A stretch of 50,005 nt of DNA from Promethearchaeota archaeon (GTDB taxonomy: Archaea > Asgardarchaeota > Lokiarchaeia > Sigyniarchaeales > SOKP01), in assembly GCA_011364925.1 (NCBI GenBank), contig RDOA01000023.1, positions 1 to 50,005 of the forward strand, written 5' to 3'. The position numbers and the translations under genes were made by a program. The notes beneath the pieces were generated by a model. The model saw only the letters and a program-made list of their open reading frames with translations. It was not told the origin of the DNA and searched no databases. Below are positions 17,321-25,735 of the stretch, in pieces (position 1 is the stretch's first letter; each line of letters begins with the position of its first letter).

Positions 17321-18136
17321 TTGAAAGCCAATAAGAATCTTAGTCTGCTAAAACTTGGTGGAGGTTTACTTACAGATAAAAATCAACCTTATTCTCTGAG
17401 AAAAGATATCATTAGAAGCTCAGTTCGTCAAATTATTGAAGCGGATGAAAAAATTATTTTAATTCATGGCGGAGGTTCTTTTGGTCACCCTTTAGCGAAA
17501 AAGTATAAAGTTTCGGGAGGATTAGATAAATCAATTCCTAATCAAGTACTGGGCGTAGCTGAAACGCATCACTCTATGATTAAGTTCAATAATCACATTA
17601 TTAACAATTTTTTAGAATCAAATTACCCCGTTTTATCAATTCAACCTTCTAGTGTTTTTATTAGGGATTCTCAAGTTACTTATACCAATTCTCTGGATGT
17701 TATCAAAACCGCTTTAGACCTCAATATAATCCCAATCCTTTACGGTGATATTATACTTGATAGGCAAGGTTCCTTCTCGATTATATCGGGAGATCAAATT
17801 ATTCTAGAGTTATGCAATAATTTCACTGGTTATCATATCTCGAAAGTTATTTTTGCCATGGAATCAGATGGATTGTATATTGTTGACGAAATTGAGAGTG
17901 AGAATTGTAAACTAGTAACTGAATGTTATGCTGACGAGTTAGACACACTAAATTTAGCAGATCTAGGTCAGAAAATAGATGTTACGGGAGGGATTAAGAG
18001 TAAATTGGATATTATTAAATCCGTATGTAAAACCAAAATTCCTGTTCAATTAATCAACGGCTTAATCGAAGGTAATATTTATAAATCACTAAAGAATCAA
18101 AATATAAATTGTACAAATATATTAATTAATGAATGA
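17321..18136 (+). CDS. ipk: Isopentenyl phosphate kinase (amino-acid-kinase fold)
   Basis: The enzyme converts isopentenyl phosphate to isopentenyl diphosphate, the last step of the modified mevalonate pathway. The 271 residues begin with the nucleotide-binding KLGGGLLTDK (11-20). They contain HGGGSFGHP at 49-57 with the His (56) that distinguishes this kinase within the family, ILYGDIILDRQGSFSIISGDQ, and the late DVTGGIKSKLD. TTG is the start codon (ATG is absent in frame nearby), 13 bases after the mevalonate kinase stop. Ten bases separate it from the isomerase gene. Confidence 0.92.
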   Translation: MKANKNLSLLKLGGGLLTDKNQPYSLRKDIIRSSVRQIIEADEKIILIHGGGSFGHPLAKKYKVSGGLDKSIPNQVLGVAETHHSMIKFNNHIINNFLESNYPVLSIQPSSVFIRDSQVTYTNSLDVIKTALDLNIIPILYGDIILDRQGSFSIISGDQIILELCNNFTGYHISKVIFAMESDGLYIVDEIESENCKLVTECYADELDTLNLADLGQKIDVTGGIKSKLDIIKSVCKTKIPVQLINGLIEGNIYKSLKNQNINCTNILINE

Positions 18137-18145
18137 ATTTTCAAT

Positions 18146-19270
18146 ATGACACGCAGCAAATTTGAGAAAGAAGATATGCCAGACACAGAAAAAAATAGAG
18201 AAATTTTCAACAGAAAGGAGGAACATTTAAAAATTCCTCTTGAATACGATGTGCAACATTCTATCAACTATTTTGACGATATCAAACTAATTCACCATGC
18301 AATTCCAGAAAATGACCTTGAAAGAGTTGATCTTAAATTTAAATTCTTTAACAAGGAGATTTCCGCTCCTATTTGTATTTCAGCTATAACTGGTGGACAT
18401 CCCGTCTCAAAGGAAATTAATAAAATTCTTGCTAAAGCTGCTGAACAAGAAAATATAATTATGAGCGTTGGAAGTCAAAGAATAGGTCTAGAAGATCCCT
18501 CTACAATAGACTCTTTTAAAGTCGTGCGTGAGTTTGCCCCTACAATACCGGTTATAGGAAACCTAGGATTGGGTCAGGTAGGTTCGACTTATTTCAAGGA
18601 AGATGATTTAACTAATTGTATTGATATGGTAAACGCTGATGTAATGGCGATTCATCTGAATGCGTTGCATGAACTCGTTCAATTTAAAGGTAATGTCTCG
18701 TACAGAAATTTTAAAGCTAATTTTAAGAAGATTCGAGAACATACTAGTATTCCTCTTATTGCAAAGGAAGTTGGAAGCGGACTTAATAAAGAAATCGCCT
18801 TATCGCTTGATGAGTTAGGTTTTGATGGATTTGACGTAGGAGGTGCTGGTGGTACGAGTTTTGCTGCAATTGAATCAAAGCGTAATAACTTCGACAATGA
18901 TATGTATTCTAGAAATCCAGCAGATGTATTTAGAGAATGGGGAATTCCCACACCAGTTAGCATTGTAAATGTTCGTTGTGTTTCTAAAAAAGTAATAATT
19001 GCTACTGGGGGGTTAAGGACTGGAATTGATATCGCTAAATCCATAGTATTAGGCGCAGATATAGGTGGATTTGCTTACAAATTTCTAAAATCTTCATGGC
19101 AGGATAGGAAAAACGATACAATATCAAATACCGTTAAAGAAATAAAAACGTTAAAAAATGAATTACGCTCAAGCTTATGGTTAATGAACTTAGAGAATTT
19201 GAGCGAGTTAAAAAATAAGAGAGAAAAATGCGTCTTACTTGGTGATTTATACCTCTGGTTAAATCAATGA
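18146..19270 (+). CDS. fni: Type 2 isopentenyl-diphosphate isomerase (FMN-dependent)
   Basis: The enzyme interconverts IPP and dimethylallyl diphosphate using reduced FMN and Mg. The 374-residue TIM barrel has the type 2 signatures FNRKEEHLKIPLE, ICISAITGGHP, MSVGSQRIGLEDP, VIGNLGLGQVG, KEVGSGLNKE, GFDVGGAGGTSFAAIE and TGGLRTGIDIAKSIVLGAD. It ends the plus-strand run. The next genes (UbiX, GGPP synthase, geranylgeranyl reductase) run the other way and converge with it 13 bases downstream. Its substrate comes from the kinase just upstream. Confidence 0.95.
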   Translation: MTRSKFEKEDMPDTEKNREIFNRKEEHLKIPLEYDVQHSINYFDDIKLIHHAIPENDLERVDLKFKFFNKEISAPICISAITGGHPVSKEINKILAKAAEQENIIMSVGSQRIGLEDPSTIDSFKVVREFAPTIPVIGNLGLGQVGSTYFKEDDLTNCIDMVNADVMAIHLNALHELVQFKGNVSYRNFKANFKKIREHTSIPLIAKEVGSGLNKEIALSLDELGFDGFDVGGAGGTSFAAIESKRNNFDNDMYSRNPADVFREWGIPTPVSIVNVRCVSKKVIIATGGLRTGIDIAKSIVLGADIGGFAYKFLKSSWQDRKNDTISNTVKEIKTLKNELRSSLWLMNLENLSELKNKREKCVLLGDLYLWLNQ

Positions 19271-19283
19271 AAGCGATCGTTAA

Positions 19284-19841
19284 TTATTCTTGATTTCCCC
19301 ATCTTTTTATCCCACTTTCAATCCCAAGGTGTTCAAGAATTCTCCCAACAAAGTATTTATTAAGTTCTTTGATGGTTTTCGGCTTGATGTAATAGGAAGG
19401 AATGGGCGGTGCTATAATAACTCCCAATCTTGAAAGTTTAAGCATATTTTCTAAGTGAATTGCACTAAAAGGACTTTCTCTTACCACTAAAATAAGTTTT
19501 CTATTTTCTTTTATTGTTACGTCTGCAGCTCTAGTAATCAAATTATCTGCGTAGCCGTTAGCAATTGACGCTAAAGTTTTCATTGAGCACGGAATGACAA
19601 TCATAGCATCGTTTTTGTAAGAACCGCTTGCAGGACCTGCGGTTAAATCACTGACCTCATAATATTTATCAGACAATTCAATAATGTCATTAATTGTTTT
19701 GTCAGTTTCGATTTCAATAATCTTCTCAGCTACTTTTGAAATAATTAATCCAATCTGGATGCCTTTTTCTCTCAATTGTTTCAACAAAATTATAGCTAGG
19801 TTAACTCCACTAGCCCCAGTAATTGCAACGAGAATTTTCAA
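19284..19841 (-). CDS. ubiX: UbiX flavin prenyltransferase
   Basis: The enzyme prenylates reduced FMN with dimethylallyl phosphate to make prFMN, the cofactor of UbiD decarboxylases. The 185-residue flavoprotein opens with VAITGASGVNLAI (5-17). It has IVIPCSMKTLASIANGYADN with the conserved Ser/Cys-Ser-Met region, LILVVRESPFSAIHLENMLKL and APPIPSYY near the end. TTG at 19841 is a well-supported start because an AAGGTGAT Shine-Dalgarno lies six bases upstream. Its placement next to the mevalonate genes explains how the UbiD-type decarboxylase at 13.5 kb gets its cofactor. It is probably cotranscribed with GGPP synthase, 35 bases upstream. Confidence 0.93.
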   Translation of the reverse strand: MKILVAITGASGVNLAIILLKQLREKGIQIGLIISKVAEKIIEIETDKTINDIIELSDKYYEVSDLTAGPASGSYKNDAMIVIPCSMKTLASIANGYADNLITRAADVTIKENRKLILVVRESPFSAIHLENMLKLSRLGVIIAPPIPSYYIKPKTIKELNKYFVGRILEHLGIESGIKRWGNQE

Positions 19842-19847
19842 GATGTT

Positions 19848-19855
19848 ATCACCTT
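19848..19855 (-). promoter_or_regulatory. Shine-Dalgarno site deciding the TTG start of ubiX
   Basis: On the minus strand AAGGTGAT, complementary to the archaeal 16S 3' end, lies six bases before the TTG at 19841. This fixes an otherwise uncertain non-ATG start. Confidence 0.75.
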
Positions 19856-19876
19856 GTAAAGAAGAATTAATAATAA

Positions 19877-20860
19877 CTAAAATTTTCTTTCTAATACAAA
19901 TTTTAATAAATTTTCAAAAAATTCTGCTTCAGATTCATTTAAAATCTGCTTCAATTTTTCTAAAGATTCGCTTGCCTCATTATAGTATGTCGTAGCAATA
20001 CTTTTGCACGTGTTAACCACATCCGCTTCTATAAATAACTCTTTAACTTGTTCGATATCTTCGGCATCAATTTCTGTTTTAGAGAAAAGATTTATGAGCT
20101 CTTCTTGCTTTGTTCCTTCTAATGTGTTTATCGCTTCGATTAACAAACTAGTACGCTTTCCCTCCCGAATATCTCCATCTGTAGGTTTTCCAGTTATTTT
20201 TTCGTCTCCAAAAGTTCCCAAAATGTCGTCTATTATCTGAAAAATAATCCCCAAATTTATGCCATATGTTGAAAGATAAGGGATGAATTCTTTTCCAACT
20301 TGAGCGTAATTTGCGCCAATTAAGATTGCCTTTTCTATAAGAGCCCCCGTCTTAAGTGAAACCATCTTTATATACTCATCTATAGACTGACTCTTCCTGT
20401 TAACCATATCGAATTCTATTAATACTCCGTGAATTACTTCGGTAAATGCCTGTCTGTAATATCGGATCGAATTAAGATTCAAATCTCGCGAAAAGTCTTC
20501 ATTAAAGTACGCCTCTGCTCCCATAATAAATGTAGTATCTCCACCTATGATACCTATACTAGTCCCAAAATCTACAGCGTCAAATTTTGTAAACTGATTT
20601 TTTAAGTGATATTGTTTAAACCTATAATGAAACGCTGGGTTCCCTCGGCGAAAGTCGTCCTTATCGATTATATCGTCGTGTATCAAAGTAGCGTTATGTA
20701 AAAATTCGATGCCTACGCTAGGGTGAACAATTTCCTCTGCTACTTTATGACTGATCCCATTATATGTTGCGATTGTGAGCAATGGTCTGATCCTTTTTCC
20801 CCCGGCTAACATGTAATCTTTAATTTCTGAGTAATAGTCTTTAAGGAAATTATGGCTCAT
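19877..20860 (-). CDS. Geranylgeranyl/polyprenyl diphosphate synthase (trans-type)
   Basis: The enzyme extends dimethylallyl diphosphate with IPP units to C20 (or nearby) for archaeal ether lipids. The 327 residues contain GGKRIRPLL (20-28), the first Asp-rich motif HDDIIDKDDFRRGNP (61-75) and the second Asp-rich region IFQIIDDILGTFGD, followed by KRTSL. The bulky residues before the first Asp-rich motif set chain length and suggest a C20 product, but this is not proven. It starts with ATG at 20860. The gene is followed by UbiX (35-base gap) and preceded by geranylgeranyl reductase on the same strand (94-base gap). Confidence 0.92.
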   Translation of the reverse strand: MSHNFLKDYYSEIKDYMLAGGKRIRPLLTIATYNGISHKVAEEIVHPSVGIEFLHNATLIHDDIIDKDDFRRGNPAFHYRFKQYHLKNQFTKFDAVDFGTSIGIIGGDTTFIMGAEAYFNEDFSRDLNLNSIRYYRQAFTEVIHGVLIEFDMVNRKSQSIDEYIKMVSLKTGALIEKAILIGANYAQVGKEFIPYLSTYGINLGIIFQIIDDILGTFGDEKITGKPTDGDIREGKRTSLLIEAINTLEGTKQEELINLFSKTEIDAEDIEQVKELFIEADVVNTCKSIATTYYNEASESLEKLKQILNESEAEFFENLLKFVLERKF

Positions 20861-20954
20861 GTCATTTATTCTTTGGTTAAAAATAGAAGCTATGACAGAA
20901 TTTATCTTAGGAACATATAATCTGGAGTACGTAATAAATTTAATAAGATTTCAC

Positions 20955-22064
20955 CTAATCCATTAATTTCTTCATAACTATTTCAGAACTGCGGTGGCTT
21001 TCCCATAGTCTTAAAAATTTCTTCAAGCTTTCCTCGTCTTGATAAATTTTATCTCGAGTAAATCGTTTTGCTACTAACACTTTTAAGAACCTTCGATCTA
21101 AGGATCTTCCATAAGTAATCCCTAATTTGTCAAGCTTATCTCTATTTTCGCACGTTTTTATAGATTCAATTGCGATTTGGCCCGACATCATAGCATAAGG
21201 AATACCTTTTCCTGAGATAGGGTCAACAATTCCACCTGCATCCCCAACAGCAAAAACATTATCTTCATAAAGTTTAGATCTTAATCCTACTGGAATTAGA
21301 TGAGGTTTAAAGATTTCTAACGTTGAGTTTTTTAGTGCCTGTTTGACGAAAGAGAGTGCTGTAAATTTTTTAAATTCCTCTCTAGAATTACTTACCAAAT
21401 TGATTTGATTACCCCACCCTACAGTTATTGTATCTGCTTTGGGGAATAACCAAGCGTAACCAACAGTGATTAGATTTTTTATGCCAAAGAATAAATGAAC
21501 AGCATCAGATCCCAAATGCGTATCTATATTGGATGTGGCGGTTTTTCGCTCTTCTGTAATTGTAAGAACGAGGTTATCTTTCGCAAAAGGTGGCCATTTT
21601 AACAACTTTAGAGTAAGAGAATTGACTCCATCAGCAGCGATTACATATTTAGCAGTATATTTATCTCGGTCAGTAGATATTTCGTATAACCCATCTTGTT
21701 TTTCAACATTAATCATTGGCTCTTTTTCTTTTAGAAGCGCTCCAGCGTCAACTGCCATATCAGTTAGGTATTTATCAAACGTACTCCTCCAAACCACGCC
21801 CCCTTTACCTTTTTTACTAAAGGTTTCCCCATCAACATGGTGTAATTCTAAAGACTCAATAACTCTACTGATTTTCTCTTCTGGAAAGCCAATTTCTTCC
21901 ACCAATTCCCATGCTAACGCACCGCCACACGCCTTATATCTACCTTTATCTCCCAGTTCTTCTTTTTCGAGGATGCAAGCAGAATAACCATTTTCAGCAG
22001 CAGCTTTTGCCGCAAACGACCCCCCGGGTCCCGCTCCTATAATTACAATATCAAAGTTTTTCAT
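20955..22064 (-). CDS. Geranylgeranyl reductase (digeranylgeranylglycerophospholipid reductase family)
   Basis: This FAD-dependent enzyme saturates geranylgeranyl chains of archaeal lipids. The 369 residues start with the dinucleotide-binding motif VIIGAGPGGSFAAKAA (7-22). They contain CILEKEELGDKGRYKACGGALAW with the conserved KACGG-type substrate/flavin segment, and the second FAD motif NVFAVGDAGGIVDPISGKGIPYAMMSG. Length and order fit the GGR family. Chlorophyll-type reductases are homologous but do not fit the context. It lies upstream of GGPP synthase on the same strand. Confidence 0.92.
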   Translation of the reverse strand: MKNFDIVIIGAGPGGSFAAKAAAENGYSACILEKEELGDKGRYKACGGALAWELVEEIGFPEEKISRVIESLELHHVDGETFSKKGKGGVVWRSTFDKYLTDMAVDAGALLKEKEPMINVEKQDGLYEISTDRDKYTAKYVIAADGVNSLTLKLLKWPPFAKDNLVLTITEERKTATSNIDTHLGSDAVHLFFGIKNLITVGYAWLFPKADTITVGWGNQINLVSNSREEFKKFTALSFVKQALKNSTLEIFKPHLIPVGLRSKLYEDNVFAVGDAGGIVDPISGKGIPYAMMSGQIAIESIKTCENRDKLDKLGITYGRSLDRRFLKVLVAKRFTRDKIYQDEESLKKFLRLWESHRSSEIVMKKLMD

Positions 22065-22216
22065 AATGTCTCAAAATTCTTACAACGAAGTTTCTTGTAG
22101 TAAAGTTAGCTAGAATAAAAATCGTTTCACATAATCAATAATATTAATTATATAATACACAAAATTAGACATTGAGAAAGGATTACAAAGAAAAGATATA
22201 CTTTTTCAACTAATAT

Positions 22217-22807
22217 TTACAATAGATTAAAATTATCAGTCTGCTGAGATAAATCCTTTAAGAAGTATTCCATTTCCGATTTCCTTTTTTCACAGATTTT
22301 TTTTGCCTCTGTTGTAATTATTTTTGATGGGAGATCATCATAGAATTTCTGTATAAGTTTAATTGCACTTTTTAAGTCAGGAGTCCAATCTTCTTTTCCC
22401 ACTATTGCAAGTAATCGTGTAATTCCAATTGTTCCCATAAAATCTAATGTGTCTGCATCATGAAATAAAATAGATTCCACATTTTCAGAAGGATTAATAT
22501 TAAACATATGGGTTCGGATTATATCTTTTACTTTGAAAATTTTCTCTGAAGGAAACCCAATTCTCTGAAGGATATCATCACATTGTTCCATAGCGACTTC
22601 TGAATGATTTCTTCCCTTTTTTTTGTAAGGATGAAAAGCACCTATATCATGTAAATATGCAGCAGCAAAAATTGCATCTTCATCTATTTTAATCTGTTGA
22701 GATTTTGCTAAATCTAACGTTAAATTATTAACTCTCTTAAAATGTGAAAAACCCCAAGCAGGATGTTTAAAAGCTGCTGCAAATTTAATAAGTTCATCTC
22801 TCCACAT
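22217..22807 (-). CDS. HD-domain metal-dependent phosphohydrolase
   Basis: This 196-residue HD-fold protein has likely metal ligands His22 (GFSHFKRV), His53-Asp54 in YLHDIGAFHP, a further His in RNHSEVA and RTHMF, and Asp in LFHDADTLDFMG. This order is typical of the small HD phosphohydrolases, which act on nucleotides or other phosphates. There is no sign of a nucleotide-second-messenger sensor domain. It lies between the GH38 gene (41 bases upstream) and the reductase gene (152 bases downstream) on the same strand. Substrate unknown. Confidence 0.85.
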   Translation of the reverse strand: MWRDELIKFAAAFKHPAWGFSHFKRVNNLTLDLAKSQQIKIDEDAIFAAAYLHDIGAFHPYKKKGRNHSEVAMEQCDDILQRIGFPSEKIFKVKDIIRTHMFNINPSENVESILFHDADTLDFMGTIGITRLLAIVGKEDWTPDLKSAIKLIQKFYDDLPSKIITTEAKKICEKRKSEMEYFLKDLSQQTDNFNLL

Positions 22808-22848
22808 GATTATTATCAGTAAAATGTTTTTAGGATATTAGAATTGTT

Positions 22849-25650
22849 TTATATCTTTTTTTTAAATTTTAATTTTAAAGTAGCTATCACATGAGGATTA
22901 ATAGTTATATTAATTATATTATCTTGGAGGAAATTTATCGACGCTTTTATTGGATTTATAGGAGCTTCCTCCAGTAAATTAACTATTTTTGCTTCAAAAA
23001 TATGTAATTTCTCATAAAACTTAAATTCTGTTGTCTGGGACTCTGGACTTATGTTGTACACTCTAATTATGACATAATCTTCCTCTTCCGATTTTTTCAA
23101 AGCACTTAAGATAACTTTTGCATTATCTATTTCAAGAAAACTAAGTTCAGTCGGTAAGAATGTTTCTAATTCTAATTTTCTTGTTCCGGATACGAATACA
23201 GTTTCATATGATATTATCCCGAAAGGGATTAATATTACCCTATCTGAAACCCTTAATGAACTTCTAGCCATTGAAGGGAAGATTAGTTTTAATGGATTGT
23301 TAAATTCTTTTCCTCTTTTATGAATAGCAGCTTCAATCCAATTTGACTTGTCTTCTATGACAACTGATAAATTAAAAGTGTGTTTTCCTAAACACTGAGC
23401 CTCAGGAGTATTTAAGTCCGGTCCCGCATTAGATTTACGAGTAGCAAAATCATGTCTTGATAACCATTCTACACTTCTGAGTAACGTGATAGCTAAGGTT
23501 AAAGTGTTGTCATCATTTTTGATTGCCTCATATTCAGGTAAACCTTTATTTAACACAGCAAAAGTTGTCTTTTCATCAGTTACTGAAATGAAATCTTTCT
23601 GATGATTAGTTGGCAATGGTCTTTGCGCCCAATTTTCTGCTACAGGTAGATCGATATCCCTTGATATGACATAAAAATGACCATCACATTTTACAGTATT
23701 TGTGATAAGTTTTGATGGAAATAAGACTCTTATTCTATGATCCTTACTATTATTATCCAATTCTATTTTAAAATCAATCCTTTTGATATTGTTATAAAGG
23801 CTGATATATATATTAATTGGATTTGAAAGTAAATAATTTTCTCTACTATATCTATCCTCAGTCAGCGAAGCAGGTAAATTTAAATTGCCTCGAATAACTA
23901 ATGTTTTCTGAGTTGGACCATCTATGTAAGGTAATATTTCTAGAATATTTAGATCTTCAGTAGTAAATTTTAAGTCAGTTTGATTCTCATTAGGTCCAGA
24001 AAAATCATATTCATCTCCCCAATCCCCAACATCTTCAAAATAACATACATTTTCATACCAATTTCCACCTTTTTTATCATAGATACTAATTATTCCTTGT
24101 AATGACACTTTTATTAGGTAAAATTGATTTTCTAAGCCCCTAAATTTCATACTAAAGGTATCAGTTGAGATTGGAGGTTCAGTCATCGTTTCATTTGGCA
24201 CAATATAAAAAACTTTATATCCGCAAGCAGGGATATCTGCTAAGAAAGTATATAAATAACTTTTCCCTTCCACTTGAGTATATCGTGGATTCTCTTTGAT
24301 GGGAAGATATTGGTAACTTATTTCAGTATCATCAGAATCAATTACTTTAAATAATCCTTTTAATTTACTTCCAAACATTTTAGGGTTAACAATATTATTA
24401 AATTGGACGATATCAGTTCTTCTCCATGGAAGTGGATTGAATACAATAAAAGGGACATAATTGTTTACTTCTTTAAACTTAATGAGGCTCGACAAGTGAA
24501 TTATAGCATCCTTAACAATCTCATTTCCAATTTGTTCTGCCCAATCAAATCTAGTTGCCATTTCTCTATGTACTTGGTCTATCGAACAACCACAGATCGA
24601 GTCATGAGGTGAGTTGCGAAGAAGCCATTTCAATCCTACGAGGATATAAGCTTTTGGGTATTCATATTCTTCATCCTTATCAAGAATCCATGTAATAGTA
24701 GATAATGGTTCGGTATATTTTTCATATAAATATTCAATTTCAGTATTTCTCTGCTTAATCCACATCCTTGCCGATAATACTCCTGATAATAAATGTGCAT
24801 ATTTTCCCCCTCTTAATTCACCTTGAAACGATTTTAATTTAGGATTATAACTTAATATTTTATTAATATAATATTCAAAGTCACTTTGTTCCATTTTTTG
24901 ATCTGGAAAAAGTTCATTCCACTGAGAGACAATTTCAGGAATTTCAGCCCGAGCCTCGTGATGGTCTGTACCGCTATTAAGAAGTACAAACGGAGTTGCT
25001 GTATATCTCTCGAATTTTTTTATAGTTCTCTTCATTTTATGTAAAGCTGATTTATATTTCCCATCCTTTTTTGACATTCTAATATCTGCTATAGAACTAT
25101 AACTCAAGATAAGATGAATGGCTATTATAGATGCTGCATTGCCTGGTGCGTTCCACTTAAATTCCATATTTAAATTATTTTCCTCAAATTCATTTCCGAA
25201 GCCTCTCCAAAAGAGAACTGCTGGCAATTCGAACCCACTAAGAATTTGTGGTAATTGTGCTATATGACCAAAAGGATCGGGGATATATCCGACCTTCATG
25301 ACCCTTCCAAATTTTCTGGATATCTGATGTCCAATCAATAGATTTCGAATTGTAGATTCTCCGCTAACTAAGAATTCATCAGGAAGGATATACATTGGAC
25401 CAATAGATAATCTACCCTCACTCACATACTTCTTTAATTTTTCTTTTCTATTTGGTCTTACTTCTAAATAGTCTTCTAAAGGGATAGTTTGACCATCCAA
25501 TGTGAAGTTTGTATAATCTTGATCGTTCTTTAAAATATCTAATAATTTATCCATCAATATTACTAACCTTGCTCGATATTCTTGGAAAGGGAGATACCAC
25601 TCGCGGTCCCAGTGTGTTTCTGGGACAATAATAATATGATTAGCTTTCAT
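22849..25650 (-). CDS. Glycoside hydrolase family 38 alpha-mannosidase-like enzyme
   Basis: This 933-residue protein is of GH38 layout. The N-terminal catalytic domain has the zinc-binding ETHWDREWY (11-19), LPDEFLVSG and the nucleophile-type Asp125 in GYIPDPFGHIAQLP. SGTDHHEARAEI and NSPHDSICGCSIDQVHREM supply further zinc or substrate ligands. The middle three-helix bundle and large beta-sandwich C-terminal domains follow (from about 430). Family members remove alpha-linked mannose from N-glycans or other glycans. No signal peptide is present, so it is cytoplasmic, like bacterial MngB-type enzymes and the ER/cytosolic class. It is followed by an HD hydrolase and preceded by an AlkP-superfamily phosphodiesterase on the same strand. 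Substrate not determined. Confidence 0.88.
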   Translation of the reverse strand: MKANHIIIVPETHWDREWYLPFQEYRARLVILMDKLLDILKNDQDYTNFTLDGQTIPLEDYLEVRPNRKEKLKKYVSEGRLSIGPMYILPDEFLVSGESTIRNLLIGHQISRKFGRVMKVGYIPDPFGHIAQLPQILSGFELPAVLFWRGFGNEFEENNLNMEFKWNAPGNAASIIAIHLILSYSSIADIRMSKKDGKYKSALHKMKRTIKKFERYTATPFVLLNSGTDHHEARAEIPEIVSQWNELFPDQKMEQSDFEYYINKILSYNPKLKSFQGELRGGKYAHLLSGVLSARMWIKQRNTEIEYLYEKYTEPLSTITWILDKDEEYEYPKAYILVGLKWLLRNSPHDSICGCSIDQVHREMATRFDWAEQIGNEIVKDAIIHLSSLIKFKEVNNYVPFIVFNPLPWRRTDIVQFNNIVNPKMFGSKLKGLFKVIDSDDTEISYQYLPIKENPRYTQVEGKSYLYTFLADIPACGYKVFYIVPNETMTEPPISTDTFSMKFRGLENQFYLIKVSLQGIISIYDKKGGNWYENVCYFEDVGDWGDEYDFSGPNENQTDLKFTTEDLNILEILPYIDGPTQKTLVIRGNLNLPASLTEDRYSRENYLLSNPINIYISLYNNIKRIDFKIELDNNSKDHRIRVLFPSKLITNTVKCDGHFYVISRDIDLPVAENWAQRPLPTNHQKDFISVTDEKTTFAVLNKGLPEYEAIKNDDNTLTLAITLLRSVEWLSRHDFATRKSNAGPDLNTPEAQCLGKHTFNLSVVIEDKSNWIEAAIHKRGKEFNNPLKLIFPSMARSSLRVSDRVILIPFGIISYETVFVSGTRKLELETFLPTELSFLEIDNAKVILSALKKSEEEDYVIIRVYNISPESQTTEFKFYEKLHIFEAKIVNLLEEAPINPIKASINFLQDNIINITINPHVIATLKLKFKKKI

Positions 25651-25735
25651 TTTATAATCTAATAAAAAATTTATTTTGTCTACCTAATTATATACAAAAA
25701 AGAATGAAAATTTTAAATCCTTATTAAATTCCAAT

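Noticed and set aside
21529-21987. 152-residue ORF on the plus strand within the geranylgeranyl reductase gene
   Set aside because: It lies antisense to a strongly supported enzyme gene and its product has a Ser-rich composition typical of shadow frames.
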